Notes: a model not told the origin generated them from the sequence alone. A DNA stretch of 64,000 nucleotides from Frankia alni ACN14a (GCF_000058485.1 NC_008278.1:2288962-2352961), one strand, 5' to 3'; shown: positions 44,600 to 54,284, numbered from the stretch's first letter. Translations and numbers: made by a program.

Positions 44600-45532
44600 A
44601 TGTCCCAGGGCCAGACTGCCGCCGCCACCGGCCCGGCGACCGACTCCGCCCGGCACGCCGGCACCGCCCGCGTCAAGCGCGGCATGGCGGAGATGCTCAA
44701 GGGCGGTGTGATCATGGATGTGGTCACGGCCGAGCAGGCGCGCATCGCCGAGGACGCCGGCGCCGTGGCGGTGATGGCCCTGGAGCGGGTGCCCGCCGAC
44801 ATCCGCGCCCAGGGTGGCGTCGCCCGGATGAGCGATCCGGACATGATCTCGGAGATCATCGAGGCGGTCTCCATCCCGGTCATGGCCAAGGCGCGGATCG
44901 GGCACTTCGTCGAGGCCCAGGTGCTGCAGGCCCTCGGGGTGGACTACGTCGACGAGTCCGAGGTGCTCACCCCGGCCGACCCGCACCACCACATCGACAA
45001 GGGGTCGTTCACGGTCCCGTTCGTCTGCGGGGCGACCAACCTCGGCGAGGCGCTGCGCCGCATCGCCGAAGGCGCGGCGATGATCCGCTCCAAGGGGGAG
45101 GCGGGTACCGGCGAGGTGTCCAACGCGGTGGTGCACATGCGCACCATCCGCGCCGAGATCGGCCGGCTCGCCGCGCTGCCCGCGGAGGAGCTCTACGCCG
45201 CGGCCAAGGAGCTGCGCGCCCCCGTCGACCTGGTCGCCGAGGTGGCCCGGCTCGGCCGGCTGCCGGTCGTGCTGTTCACCGCCGGCGGCATCGCCACCCC
45301 GGCGGACGCGGCGCTGATGATGCAGCTCGGCGCGGACGGGGTGTTCGTCGGCTCGGGGATCTTCAAGTCCGGGGATCCGGCGCGGCGTGCCCGCGCGATC
45401 GTCGAGGCGACCACGATGTTCAACGACCCCGACGTGCTGGTGAAGGTGTCGCGGGGCCTGGGCGAGGCGATGGTCGGCATCAACGTCGCCGAGCTCCCGT
45501 CGGCGGCCCGCTACGCCGACCGCGGCTGGTGA
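44600..45532 (+). CDS. pdxS: Pyridoxal 5'-phosphate synthase subunit PdxS
   Basis: 310 residues from ATG 44600. PdxS builds PLP from ribose 5-phosphate, glyceraldehyde 3-phosphate and ammonia. Highly conserved segments: [85 protein letters not shown] (active-site lysine region), [13 protein letters not shown] and [29 protein letters not shown]. An extra 20-residue N-terminus is low complexity. It overlaps pdxT by four bases, which couples the two subunits. Confidence 0.98.
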   Translation: MSQGQTAAATGPATDSARHAGTARVKRGMAEMLKGGVIMDVVTAEQARIAEDAGAVAVMALERVPADIRAQGGVARMSDPDMISEIIEAVSIPVMAKARIGHFVEAQVLQALGVDYVDESEVLTPADPHHHIDKGSFTVPFVCGATNLGEALRRIAEGAAMIRSKGEAGTGEVSNAVVHMRTIRAEIGRLAALPAEELYAAAKELRAPVDLVAEVARLGRLPVVLFTAGGIATPADAALMMQLGADGVFVGSGIFKSGDPARRARAIVEATTMFNDPDVLVKVSRGLGEAMVGINVAELPSAARYADRGW

Positions 45533-46128
45533 GCGGCCCGCGGATCGGCATCCTCGCGCTGCAGGGGGACGTGCGGGAACACGCCCGGGGGCTGACGGAC
45601 GTCGGCGCGCAGCCGGTGGAGGTTCGCCGCGCGGCGCAGCTCGCCGAGGTGGACGGTCTGGTCCTGCCCGGCGGCGAGTCCACGACGATCGGCCGGTTGC
45701 TGCAGGTGTTCGAGCTGCTGGAGCCGCTGCGGGCCGCGGTCGTGGCGGGGCTGCCCGTGTTCGGCTCGTGTGCTGGCATGATCCTGCTTGCGCGGGACGT
45801 CGTGGACGGTCGGCCGGACCAGCCACTGATCGGTGGGTTGGACATGGTCGTCCGGCGCAACGCCTTCGGCCGGCAGGTCGACTCGTTCGAGGTCGACCTC
45901 GACGTCGACGGGGTGGAGGGACCGCCTGTGCACGCGGTCTTCATCCGAGCACCATGGGTAGAAAAGGCGGGCGATGCGGTCGAGGTCCTGGCTCGTGTCG
46001 CCGAGGCGCCGGTGGCGGTCCGTCAGGGCTCGCTGCTGGCCACCGCGTTCCATCCGGAGCTGACCGGAGACTCCAGGATGCACCGGCTATTCGTCGACAT
46101 TGTGCGATCTTCCGGATCCGGTCGGTGA
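45529..46128 (+). CDS. pdxT: Pyridoxal 5'-phosphate synthase glutaminase subunit PdxT
   Basis: 199 residues from GTG 45529; GTGA overlaps the pdxS stop. A class I glutaminase that feeds ammonia to PdxS. The triad is present: Cys in [12 protein letters not shown] and His/Glu in [24 protein letters not shown] and [16 protein letters not shown] are family signatures. Note that the His-x-Glu motif reads HPE, as expected. Confidence 0.98.
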   Translation: MSGPRIGILALQGDVREHARGLTDVGAQPVEVRRAAQLAEVDGLVLPGGESTTIGRLLQVFELLEPLRAAVVAGLPVFGSCAGMILLARDVVDGRPDQPLIGGLDMVVRRNAFGRQVDSFEVDLDVDGVEGPPVHAVFIRAPWVEKAGDAVEVLARVAEAPVAVRQGSLLATAFHPELTGDSRMHRLFVDIVRSSGSGR

Positions 46129-46150
46129 TCGCGAGTAAGAGGGGCAGGAC

Positions 46151-46906
46151 ATGAGCGGTCACTCCAAGTGGGCGACCACGAAGCACAAGAAGGCGGTCAT
46201 CGACGCCCGACGGGGCAAGCTGTTCGCCAAGCTGATCAAGACGGTGGAGGTCGCCGCCAAGACGGGCGGCGGCGACCCGGCGGGCAACCCCACGCTGGCC
46301 GACGCCATCGCGAAGGCCAAGTCGCAGTCCGTGCCGAACGACAACATCGAGCGGGCGGTCAAGCGCGGGTCCGGTGAGCTCGCCGGCGGGGTGAACTACG
46401 AGAACATCACCTACGAGGCGTACGGGCCGAACGGCGTCGCGATCCTCGTCGAGTGCCTGACCGACAACCGCAACCGGGCCGCCTCCGACGTCCGGGTGGC
46501 GATCACCCGCAACGGCGGCACGGTGGCCGATCCCGGCTCGGTGTCGTACCTGTTCAACCGCAAGGGCGTCGTGCTGCTCACGAAGGCCGCCGGGCTCACC
46601 GAGGACGACGTGCTGCTCGCCGTGCTCGACGCGGGCGCCGAGGAGGTCAACGACCTCGGCGACGTCTTCGAGGTCATCTCCGAGGCCACCGACCTGCATG
46701 CGGTGCGGGTGGCGGCCGGTGACGCCGACCTGGAGATCACCTCGGCGGACATCTCCTGGCTGCCGAGCGTGAGCGTGCCGCTGGACGCCGAGCCCGCGGC
46801 CAAGGTGCTCAAGCTCGTCGAGGCGGTCGAGGACCTCGACGACGTCCAGAACGTGTGGTTCAACGGCGACATCTCCGACGACGTCATGGAGCTCGTCAGC
46901 AGCTGA
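46151..46906 (+). CDS. yebC: YebC/PmpR family regulatory protein
   Basis: 251 residues from ATG 46151, with GAGGGGCAGG just upstream. The family signature [37 protein letters not shown] is followed by [36 protein letters not shown] and [12 protein letters not shown]. YebC proteins act as transcription regulators or, as recent work suggests, help ribosomes through difficult proline stretches. In actinobacteria yebC usually lies between pdxT and ruvC, as here. Confidence 0.97.
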
Positions 46907-46982
46907 CGGGCCGCACGCCACCGCGCCCGGGACGATCTGTTGGGCGTGTCGTGGATGTCCGGTTGCGCCGACCGATCTACCA

Positions 46983-46998
46983 TCGAACGAGTGTTCTT
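46983..46998. promoter_or_regulatory. LexA (SOS) box upstream of ruvC
   Basis: TCGAACGAGTGTTCTT matches the actinobacterial/Bacillus type SOS box TCGAAC-N4-GTTCGA in 14 of 16 positions, with both GAAC and GTTC half-sites exact. It overlaps TACCAT (46978-46983), a candidate -10, and lies 57 bases before the ruvC start. LexA binding here would block transcription of ruvCAB until DNA damage. Confidence 0.75.
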
Positions 46999-47054
46999 GC
47001 GGGCGAGCGGGCCCGTGAGCGAGCGGGCCTGCGGGCGCGTGGTCGGGAGGGTGG

Positions 47055-47648
47055 ATGCGGGTGCTGGGCGTCGATCCGGGGCTGACGCGGTGCGGCCTGG
47101 GGGTCGTCGACGGCGCCCTGGGTTCCCGCGCCCGACTGGTCGAGGCGGGAGTGGTGCGCACGCCGGCCGGCGCCGAGGTGGCCGACCGGCTGCGGGCCGT
47201 CGCCGACGGCATCGACGCCTGGCTGGACCGCACCCGCCCGGACGCGGTCGCGGTCGAGAAGGTCTTCAGCCAGGCCAACGTGCGCACGGTGATGGGCACG
47301 GCCCAGGCCGGCGCGGTGGCGATCATGCTCGCCGCCCGGCGCGACCTGCCGGTGGGCCTCTACACGCCCAGCGAGGTCAAGGCCGCGGTCACCGGCAGTG
47401 GCCGGGCCGACAAGGCCCAGGTCGGGTTCATGGTCACCCGGTTGCTGGGGCTGGCCGAGGTGCCGCGGCCGGCCGACGCCGCCGACGCGTTGGCGCTGGC
47501 GTTGTGTCACCTCTGGCGGGGCCCGGCGTTGGCCCGGCTGCGCGCGGCGGCTCCCGCAGCGCCTGTCAGCCGCCCGGCTCCCGCAACGCCCGCTCGCCGC
47601 TCGCCGCGGCCCGCCGCGCCTGCCCGCCGCCCGGCGGGGGCGTCATGA
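47055..47648 (+). CDS. ruvC: Holliday junction resolvase RuvC
   Basis: 197 residues from ATG 47055, with GGGAGG five bases upstream. The four catalytic acids are readable: D7 ([12 protein letters not shown]), E68 ([17 protein letters not shown]), D141 and D144 ([10 protein letters not shown]). It cuts Holliday junctions in concert with RuvAB. The last 30 residues are Pro/Ala/Arg-rich. The stop overlaps the ruvA start (ATGA). An SOS box precedes the gene. Confidence 0.97.
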   Translation: MRVLGVDPGLTRCGLGVVDGALGSRARLVEAGVVRTPAGAEVADRLRAVADGIDAWLDRTRPDAVAVEKVFSQANVRTVMGTAQAGAVAIMLAARRDLPVGLYTPSEVKAAVTGSGRADKAQVGFMVTRLLGLAEVPRPADAADALALALCHLWRGPALARLRAAAPAAPVSRPAPATPARRSPRPAAPARRPAGAS

Positions 47649-48403
47649 TCGCCTCGCTGGCCGGCACCGTCCGGGCGCTCGGGCCGCTGTCCGCCGTCGT
47701 CGAGGTGGGTGGCGTCGGCCTGCTCGTCCAGTGCACCCCGGCGACGCTGGCCCGGCTGCGCATCGGTGAGCCGGCCAGCCTCGCCACCACCCTCGTCGTG
47801 CGCGAGACGGAGCTGACCCTCTACGGATTCCCCGACGCCGACGCCCGCGACGTCTTCGAGATCCTGCAGTCCGCCGCCGGGGTGGGGCCCAAGCTCGCCC
47901 AGGCCGTCCTCGGCGTGCACGAGCCGGACGCGGTCCGCCGGGCGGTCGCGGAGGAGGATCTCGCCGCGCTCACCAAGGTGCCCGGGATCGGGCGCAAGGG
48001 CGCCCAGCGGATCGTCCTCGACCTGCGCGACCGGCTCGGCCCGCCGCGCGGCGCCGCCGTGCCCGGGCCCAGGTCGGGCGGCGCCGATCTCGGCGCCGGC
48101 GGGGTCGGGGCGGCCGGTCCCGGCGAGGCCGGCGCGGTCGCGGACACGGTGCGTGAGGCGCTGATCGGCCTGGGCTACTCGGCGCGGGAGGCCGACGACG
48201 CGGTGTCCCGCGCGCTGGCCGTGCTGGCCGCGCCTTCGGGCGACCCCGGCGGTCCGGACCGGCCAGGCGGGAACGCGTCAGCCGTTGCCCCGTCCGCGGT
48301 GGCGCCGTCTGCGGCGGCCCCGTCCGCGGGTGCAGCGCCGATCGAGGGCGCGGCCGACGCGGCGACGCTGCTGCGGGCGAGCCTGGCAGTGCTGCGCCGA
48401 TGA
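47645..48403 (+). CDS. ruvA: Holliday junction branch-migration protein RuvA
   Basis: 252 residues from ATG 47645, overlapping ruvC by four bases. The N-terminal OB domain ([28 protein letters not shown]) is followed by tandem helix-hairpin-helix motifs ([18 protein letters not shown] and [23 protein letters not shown]) and the RuvB-binding domain III ([21 protein letters not shown]). It is longer than usual (about 200) because the flexible linker and the tail carry Gly/Ala/Pro-rich inserts, including a 15-bp-type repeat [15 protein letters not shown]. Confidence 0.96.
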   Translation: MIASLAGTVRALGPLSAVVEVGGVGLLVQCTPATLARLRIGEPASLATTLVVRETELTLYGFPDADARDVFEILQSAAGVGPKLAQAVLGVHEPDAVRRAVAEEDLAALTKVPGIGRKGAQRIVLDLRDRLGPPRGAAVPGPRSGGADLGAGGVGAAGPGEAGAVADTVREALIGLGYSAREADDAVSRALAVLAAPSGDPGGPDRPGGNASAVAPSAVAPSAAAPSAGAAPIEGAADAATLLRASLAVLRR

Positions 48404-48474
48404 CCGCGCCGGAGCAGGCCGCGCCGGAGCAGGCCGCGCCGGCCGCGGGCCGGGCGCCCGGGGGTGGCGCGTGA
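48400..48474 (+). CDS. 24-codon ORF bridging ruvA and ruvB
   Basis: ATG 48400 overlaps the ruvA stop as ATGA, and its TGA (48472-48474) overlaps the ruvB start as GTGA. The translation is [14 protein letters not shown] followed by [10 protein letters not shown]. The sequence itself is low complexity, including a 15-bp duplicate PEQAA unit. Its value is more likely as a translation relay that carries ribosomes from ruvA to ruvB than as a functional peptide. Confidence 0.4.
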   Translation: MTAPEQAAPEQAAPAAGRAPGGGA

Positions 48475-49571
48475 GCGCCGACGGGCTCGTCTCGGCCGCC
48501 GCCAGTGCCGAGGAGCAGGCGTTCGAGGCCGGGCTGCGCCCCCGCACGCTCACCGAGTTCGTCGGTCAGCGCAAGGTCCGGGAGCAGCTCTCGATCATGC
48601 TGGAGGGGGCGCAGGCCCGAGGGCGCCCGCCGGACCACGTCCTGCTGTCCGGCCCGCCGGGTCTGGGCAAGACCAGCCTCGCGATGATCATCGCCGAGGA
48701 GCTGGCGGTGCCGCTGCGGATGACCAGCGGGCCGGCGATCGAACGGGCCGGCGACCTCGTCGCGATCCTCACCGCGCTGTCCCCCGGGGAGGTGCTGTTC
48801 CTCGACGAGATCCACCGGATCGCGCGTCCCGCCGAGGAGCTGCTCTATGCCGCGATGGAGGACTTCCGGGTCGACGTGATCCTCGGCAAGGGGCCCGGCG
48901 CGACCGCCATCCCCCTCGACGTCGCCCCGTTCACCCTGGTGGGCGCCACGACCCGGTCGGGGCTGCTCACGGGGCCGCTGCGCGACCGCTTCGGGTTCAC
49001 CGCCCACCTGGACTTCTACGCCCCCGACGAGCTCGCCCGGGTGCTGACCCGGTCGGCGGGCCTGCTCGGCGTCAGCCTCACCGAGGACGGCGCCGCCGAG
49101 GTCGCCGGGCGCTCCCGGGGCACCCCGCGCATCGCCAACCGGCTGCTGCGCCGGGTACGCGACTACGCGGAGGTGCGCGCCGACGGCGTGGTCACCCGCG
49201 ACGTCGCCCGGGCCGCGTTGCGGATCTACGACGTGGACGGGCTGGGGCTCGACCGCCTCGACCGTGCCGTGCTGGAGGCGCTCGTGGGTCGCTTCGGCGG
49301 CGGCCCGGTCGGGCTCACCACGCTGGCCGTCTCGGTGGGGGAGGAGCCGGAGACGGTCGAAGATGTGGCCGAGCCGTTCCTGCTGCGGGCCGGTCTGTTG
49401 ATCCGCACCTCCCGCGGCCGGATCGCCACCCCCGCCGCCTTCGAGCACCTCGGGCTCGAACCGGTCGCCGATCCGCTCGGCCGCAGCCAGGCCCCGCTCT
49501 TCTCGAACACCGGCCTGCTCGCCGAGGGCGGCCTGCTTCCCGAGGACGGCCTGCACCCCGGGGGCGGCTGA
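48471..49571 (+). CDS. ruvB: Holliday junction helicase RuvB
   Basis: 366 residues from GTG 48471. AAA+ motor of branch migration. Motifs: [42 protein letters not shown] (Walker A), [24 protein letters not shown] (Walker B), [18 protein letters not shown] (sensor 1 region) and the arginine finger region [19 protein letters not shown]. The C-terminal winged helix has [30 protein letters not shown]. The tail repeats [19 protein letters not shown]. Third gene of the SOS-controlled ruvCAB operon. Confidence 0.98.
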   Translation: MSADGLVSAAASAEEQAFEAGLRPRTLTEFVGQRKVREQLSIMLEGAQARGRPPDHVLLSGPPGLGKTSLAMIIAEELAVPLRMTSGPAIERAGDLVAILTALSPGEVLFLDEIHRIARPAEELLYAAMEDFRVDVILGKGPGATAIPLDVAPFTLVGATTRSGLLTGPLRDRFGFTAHLDFYAPDELARVLTRSAGLLGVSLTEDGAAEVAGRSRGTPRIANRLLRRVRDYAEVRADGVVTRDVARAALRIYDVDGLGLDRLDRAVLEALVGRFGGGPVGLTTLAVSVGEEPETVEDVAEPFLLRAGLLIRTSRGRIATPAAFEHLGLEPVADPLGRSQAPLFSNTGLLAEGGLLPEDGLHPGGG

Positions 49572-49709
49572 GCGGCGGCCCACCGGGCGGCCCACCCCCG
49601 CCCACCGCGCGGCGCCACGGCGCCGGTATAAAGCGGACACCACGGCCCTGCCCACCGGCGGCATCCGCTCGATACGTACGATCGCCGCAACACATCAGGA
49701 GGGCAGGAC

Positions 49710-50225
49710 GTGCGCGGACTTGTGACGGCGGCGACGGCAGCCGACGGTAACGGCGGCAGTTCCATCGGCGGTTTCCTGATTCCGCTACTTCTCGTCCTGG
49801 CGGTCGTCTACATCTTCTCGATGCAGCGTCGCCGCGCCAAGGCTCAACAGCAGCAGGTGTCCCAGCTCCTGCCCGGCACCCTCGTGATCACCACCGCCGG
49901 GCTCTACGCGACTGTCGTGGAGCTGGAGGACGGCGACGTCCTGCTCGAGATCGCCCCCGACGTGGTCTGCCGGTTCACCCGCAGCGCCATCGCCCGGGTG
50001 ATCAGCTCGCCGGACGCCGACGAGACGCACGACGACGGGTCGGCGGACGGCGCCGCGCACGACGGTCCGGCCGACTCCGCGATCGCCACCGGCGAGACGG
50101 CTCCGGGGACGGCACCCGGCGCGGGCACCGCCGTCGGCGAGGAGGGCGCCGGGGGGCCGTCCGCGACCGACGGTTCCGACGGCGAGGGCAAGGGCGTGCC
50201 CCACCCGCCACGCAAGGAGCTGTAG
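49710..50225 (+). CDS. yajC: Preprotein translocase accessory subunit YajC
   Basis: 171 residues from GTG 49710, with AGGAGGG eight bases upstream. One membrane helix (GGFLIPLLLVLAVVYIFSMQRRRAKAQQQQ) is followed by the small beta domain (LLPGTLVITTAGLYATVVELEDGDVLLEIAPDVVCRFTRSAIARVI). The C-terminal 75 residues are an acidic Asp/Gly/Ala-rich tail, longer than usual. YajC joins SecDF at the Sec translocon. TACGAT near 49676 may be its -10 box. Confidence 0.93.
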   Translation: MRGLVTAATAADGNGGSSIGGFLIPLLLVLAVVYIFSMQRRRAKAQQQQVSQLLPGTLVITTAGLYATVVELEDGDVLLEIAPDVVCRFTRSAIARVISSPDADETHDDGSADGAAHDGPADSAIATGETAPGTAPGAGTAVGEEGAGGPSATDGSDGEGKGVPHPPRKEL

Positions 50226-50266
50226 CAGGTCGACGGACCACCGGAGCGTCACCAGCGGGGGTTTGG

Positions 50267-50300
50267 AACGTACCCTCGGTGACATTCGTTCGGGTACGTT
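50267..50300 (+). promoter_or_regulatory. Perfect 9-bp inverted repeat upstream of secD
   Basis: AACGTACCC (50267-50275) and GGGTACGTT (50292-50300) are separated by 16 bases, in the 147-base yajC-secD spacer and 73 bases before the secD start. It can be an operator for a dimeric protein or a hairpin in the transcript. Confidence 0.5.
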
Positions 50301-50372
50301 GGGCACCGCCGGTCCGGGCAACGGCGAGACGAACGAGCGCCGGCCTCCGGCGCGTGAGGAAGGGACTCGCAC

Positions 50373-52346
50373 GTGGCACGCGGCTCGGCACGGGCATCCA
50401 CGGGAAGCTCCGTCTGGACCCGGCTGGGGGTACTCGGCGGTCTGCTCGTCGTCCTCTACAGCCTGATGGCCGCCACCGGGAACTGGACCCCGCGGCTGGG
50501 GCTGGACCTGCAGGGCGGCACGAGCGTGATCCTCACGCCTCGGGCGACCACCGGTAGCAGCGTCGACTCCGGCGCGGTCGACCAGGCGGTGGAGATCATC
50601 CGCCAGCGCGTCGACGGGCTGGGCGTGGCCGAGTCCGAGGTCCACCGCACCGGCAACCAGATCGAGATCTCGGTCCCCGGCCGCGGTCGCAGCGACGTGG
50701 TCGACCTGGTGGGGCAGACCGCGGAGCTGCGCTTCCGGGAGGTCTACGAGGCCGCCGCGGCGACGCCGGCGAAGACGGTCCCCTCGCGCACCCCCGCCGG
50801 CACGGCCGCACCGACCCCCGCGTCCGGCGCGACGCCGTCGCCGGCGGCTGGGAGCACACCGTCCGCGACGCCGTCGGCGGCCCCCTCCGTGGCGCCGAGC
50901 CCCTCGGCGTCGAACCGCCCGGCCGCTCTCGGCGACGGCGCGCGGCCGGCCGCGAAGCCGGTGGCGCTCGGGGATGGCTCCGGGCTGGTCGCGCAGCCGG
51001 TGGCGCTCGCCGCGAGCACGGGTAAGGCCGCAGGCACGGGCAAGGCGGTCACCGCCGCCGGCGTCCTCACCGCGGCCTCGGCGGCTCCCCCCGCGCCGGC
51101 CTCTCCCGCCGCGGCCTCCCCTGCTGCGGCGTCCTCCGCGGCTCCGGCCGCGTCGGCGTCCCCGGCGCCGTCGTCTCCGGCGCCCGTCGCCGGCGCCGCC
51201 GCCGCCGCGGACACGCCGCCTGCCGCCGCGGTCGCCCAGTACGACGCGCTGACCTGCGCGGCCACCGACGTGCGCAGGGCGGCGGTCAGCACCGACCGGC
51301 CCCAGGACTGGACCGCCGCGTGCGACCGGGACGGGGCGACCAAGTACCTGCTCAAGCCGGCGTCCGTCGTCGGGACCGACGTGAAGACGGCCTCCGCCGG
51401 CCTGCAGGGCGGCGGCGGCACCACCGGCGTCACCACCGGCCAGTGGGTGGTCAACGTCGACTTCACCGGCTCCGGCCAGAACAAGTTCACCAAGCTCACC
51501 GAGAAGACGATCGGCAAGCAGGTCGCGATCGTGCTCGACGGCGTGGTGCAGTCGGCGCCGCAGACCAACGAGCGCATCGCCGGGACCGCGCAGATCTCCG
51601 GGTCCTTCGGCCAGTCCGAGGCTGAGGACCTCGCCAACGTCCTGCGCTACGGCGCGCTGCCGCTGGCGTTCGAGCGTTCTCAGGCCGAGTCGATCTCGCC
51701 GACTCTGGGCCGCGACTCGCTGCGCGGCGGGCTGCTCGCCGGGGCCATCGGGCTGGTGCTGGTCGTCGCCTACTCGTTCCTGTACTACCGGGCGCTGGGC
51801 ATCGTGGTGGTCGCCTCGCTGGCCGTCAGCGGGGCGATCATCTATGCCTCGGTGGTGCTGCTGGGCGCCGCGATCGGCTTCACGCTGACCCTCGCCGGCA
51901 TCGCCGGTCTGATCGTGTCGATCGGCGTCACGGCGGACTCGTTCGTCGTCTACTTCGAACGGATCAAGGACGAGGTGCAGGCCGGCCGGACGGTGCGTGC
52001 CTCCGCCGACCGGGCCTGGCCGGCCGCGCGGCGCACGATGCTCTCGGCGGACACGGTCTCGTTCCTCGCCGCCGCCGTGCTGTACATCCTCTCGATCGGC
52101 TCGGTGCGCGGGTTCGCGTTCACCCTCGGGCTCTCGACGTTGAGTGACGTGCTGATCATGTTCATCTTCACCCGCCCGATGGTGGCCCTGCTGGTGCGGC
52201 GCAGACTGTTCTCCGTCAGCCGGTTCTCCGGCCTGAGTCCGAAGACGATCGGTGGTCGGGCCGCGGCCGGGCCACCGGCCGCGGCCCCCAGCAGGCCGCG
52301 GCTGGCCAAGCGGCCGGCGCCGGCCGGGCAGAAGCGGGAGAGCTGA
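50373..52346 (+). CDS. secD: Protein translocase subunit SecD
   Basis: 657 residues from GTG 50373, with AGGAAGGG eight bases upstream. First helix WTRLGVLGGLLVVLYSLMAATG, then the conserved LGLDLQGGTSVIL (D1) and VEIIRQRVDGLGVAESEV of the periplasmic P1 region. The translocase core has VNVDFTGSGQNKFTKLTEK, RIAGTAQISGSF, and five C-terminal helices with GLIVSIGVTADSFVVYFERIKDE. SecDF uses the proton gradient to pull secreted proteins out. A Pro/Ala/Ser/Thr insert of about 160 residues (residues 129-288) interrupts the external domain, a feature of actinobacterial SecD that is large here. Confidence 0.95.
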   Translation: MARGSARASTGSSVWTRLGVLGGLLVVLYSLMAATGNWTPRLGLDLQGGTSVILTPRATTGSSVDSGAVDQAVEIIRQRVDGLGVAESEVHRTGNQIEISVPGRGRSDVVDLVGQTAELRFREVYEAAAATPAKTVPSRTPAGTAAPTPASGATPSPAAGSTPSATPSAAPSVAPSPSASNRPAALGDGARPAAKPVALGDGSGLVAQPVALAASTGKAAGTGKAVTAAGVLTAASAAPPAPASPAAASPAAASSAAPAASASPAPSSPAPVAGAAAAADTPPAAAVAQYDALTCAATDVRRAAVSTDRPQDWTAACDRDGATKYLLKPASVVGTDVKTASAGLQGGGGTTGVTTGQWVVNVDFTGSGQNKFTKLTEKTIGKQVAIVLDGVVQSAPQTNERIAGTAQISGSFGQSEAEDLANVLRYGALPLAFERSQAESISPTLGRDSLRGGLLAGAIGLVLVVAYSFLYYRALGIVVVASLAVSGAIIYASVVLLGAAIGFTLTLAGIAGLIVSIGVTADSFVVYFERIKDEVQAGRTVRASADRAWPAARRTMLSADTVSFLAAAVLYILSIGSVRGFAFTLGLSTLSDVLIMFIFTRPMVALLVRRRLFSVSRFSGLSPKTIGGRAAAGPPAAAPSRPRLAKRPAPAGQKRES

Positions 52347-52349
52347 CAG

Positions 52350-53603
52350 ATGGCACTGCTCGGGCGGATCTACCGCAGCGACTTCCACGTCGATTTCGTC
52401 GGCCGCCGCCGGGTCTGGTACGCGGTCTCCGGCGTCATCCTCGTGATCTGCGCCGTGAGCATGATCTTCCGCGGCTTCACCCTGGGCATCGAGTTCTCCG
52501 GCGGCGCGGTCTTCCAGCTACCCAGTCACGGCGGCACCGTCGAACAGGTCGAGCAGACCCTCTCCAGCGTCGGCATCGACCCGGCGGACGGCGTGGTCCA
52601 GCAGCTCGAGACCTCCAAGCAGTTCCGGGTGCAGACCCCCACCCTGACCGACGCCCAGACCGACAAGCTGACCGACGCGCTGGCCAAGCGGTTCTCCGTG
52701 ACCGACCCGGACCGCGACATCGCCGTGTCCACCGTCGGCTCCTCGTGGGGCTCGACGATCACCAGCAAGGCCATCCAGGGGCTGGTCGTCTTCCTGGTGC
52801 TCGTGATGATCTACCTGTCGGTGCGCTTCGAGTGGAAGATGGCGGTGGCCGCGATGGCCGCGCTCATCCACGACCTCGTCGTCACCATGGGCGTCTACTC
52901 CCTCGTGGGGTTCGAGGTGACGCCGTCGACGGTGATCGCCGTGCTGACGATTCTGGGCTTCTCGCTCTATGACACGGTGGTGGTGTTCGACCGGGTGCGG
53001 GAGAACACCGCGGGGATGGCGACCTCCCACCGCCGTACCTATGCCGAGGCGACGAACGACGCGCTGAACGAGACGCTGGTCCGTTCGCTGAACACGTCCC
53101 TCATCGCCCTCATCCCGGTGGCGTCGCTGCTGTTCGTCGGCGCCGGGCTGCTGGGCGCGGGCACGCTGAAGGACCTCGCGCTCGCCCAGTTCGTCGGGAT
53201 CGCCTCCGGCACCTACTCGTCGCTGTTCTTCGCCACGCCCCTGCTGGTCGACCTCAAGCGGGGTGAGCCGGCGGTGCAGGCCCTCGATGCGCGGGTCGCC
53301 CGGGAACGGGGCAAGCGTGCCCGCGCCGTCGCGTCGACCGCGGCCGGCCCGGGGGCGCCGGTGGGCTCGCCGGCGCCGGACGAGCCGGTATCGGGGGAGG
53401 TCGCGGCCCTGTCGGCGGGCGGTGCCGCGCTGGCGGACGATCCGGTCGGTCGGCCCGGCGGCCCCGGTGCCCGCGAACCGGTTCCCGCCGGGGCGGGACT
53501 CGGCGGGCCCGGCCGGCGACCCCCCACGGCGGGTGCCGCGCGACGCGCCGGTGGCCGCAAACCCGGCCGGCGGGGGCGGCCGAGCGGTAAGAAGCGTCGG
53601 TGA
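52350..53603 (+). CDS. secF: Protein translocase subunit SecF
   Basis: 417 residues from ATG 52350, three bases after the secD stop. IDFVGRR-like start (VDFVGRRRVWYAVSGVILVICAVSMIF), the GIEFSGGAVFQL motif, then SVRFEWKMAVAAMAALIHDLVVTMGVYSLVGFEVTPSTVIAVLTILGFSLYDTVVVFDRVREN, which is the signature of the SecF membrane domain. The last 120 residues are a cytoplasmic Ala/Gly/Pro/Arg-rich tail ending in a basic cluster (GRKPGRRGRPSGKKRR). It forms the SecDF heterodimer with the preceding gene. Confidence 0.96.
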   Translation: MALLGRIYRSDFHVDFVGRRRVWYAVSGVILVICAVSMIFRGFTLGIEFSGGAVFQLPSHGGTVEQVEQTLSSVGIDPADGVVQQLETSKQFRVQTPTLTDAQTDKLTDALAKRFSVTDPDRDIAVSTVGSSWGSTITSKAIQGLVVFLVLVMIYLSVRFEWKMAVAAMAALIHDLVVTMGVYSLVGFEVTPSTVIAVLTILGFSLYDTVVVFDRVRENTAGMATSHRRTYAEATNDALNETLVRSLNTSLIALIPVASLLFVGAGLLGAGTLKDLALAQFVGIASGTYSSLFFATPLLVDLKRGEPAVQALDARVARERGKRARAVASTAAGPGAPVGSPAPDEPVSGEVAALSAGGAALADDPVGRPGGPGAREPVPAGAGLGGPGRRPPTAGAARRAGGRKPGRRGRPSGKKRR

Positions 53604-53627
53604 ACCGGGCGTCAGGGACACACCTGC

Positions 53628-53663
53628 GTACCCGCGCCCTGCGGTGTACCCGTGCCCTGCGGC
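53628..53663 (+). repeat. 18-bp intergenic tandem repeat, 2 units
   Basis: GTACCCGCGCCCTGCGGT and GTACCCGTGCCCTGCGGC are adjacent and match at 16 of 18 positions, between secF and apt. Confidence 0.75.
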
Positions 53664-53702
53664 GCCCGGGGACGGATCTGGCGGACTAGCCCCGAAAGTG
53701 GG

Positions 53703-54284
53703 ATGAGCAGGACGATGACGAGCATCGACGAGGCGGCACCCGGACGGTCCGCCGCGAGCGACGCGGCCGCCGACGTGTTGCGTGGCCACATCCGGGACAT
53801 CCAGGACTGGCCGCAGCCCGGGGTCGTGTTCAAGGACATCACCCCGCTGCTGTCCACGCCCGCCGCTTTCGGCGTGGTCGTCGGGGCCCTGGTGGACGTC
53901 GCCCGCGAGCGCGGCGCGACCACGATCGCGGGGATCGAGGCCCGCGGCTTCCTGCTGGCCGCGCCGGTCGCCGACCGGCTCGGCGCCGCCCTGGTGCCCA
54001 TCCGCAAGCAGGGCAAGCTGCCGGGCCCGACCCGCAGCGCGACCTACGACCTGGAGTACGGCACCGCCACCATCGAGATCCACGCCGACGCGGTGCGCCC
54101 GGACGAGCGGGTGCTGCTGGTCGACGACGTGCTGGCGACCGGCGGCACGGCGGCCGCCGCGCACGGCCTGCTGGCCGGCGTGGGGGCCGAGGTGGTGGGC
54201 CTCGCGGTCCTCATGGAGCTGTCGTTCCTGCCCGGGCGGGAACGGGTCGCTCCGCTGGATGTCGTCCCACTTCTGACGATTTGA
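53703..54284 (+). CDS. apt: Adenine phosphoribosyltransferase
   Basis: 193 residues from ATG 53703; ATG 53715 (MTSIDEAAPG) is the alternative. HIRDIQDWPQPGVVFKDITPLLSTPAAF is the family opening, GIEARGFLLAAPVADRLGAALVPIRKQGKLPG forms the adenine/flexible loop region, and VLLVDDVLATGGTAAAA is the PRPP loop. It salvages adenine to AMP. It commonly lies between secDF and relA, as it does here. Confidence 0.96.
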   Translation: MSRTMTSIDEAAPGRSAASDAAADVLRGHIRDIQDWPQPGVVFKDITPLLSTPAAFGVVVGALVDVARERGATTIAGIEARGFLLAAPVADRLGAALVPIRKQGKLPGPTRSATYDLEYGTATIEIHADAVRPDERVLLVDDVLATGGTAAAAHGLLAGVGAEVVGLAVLMELSFLPGRERVAPLDVVPLLTI

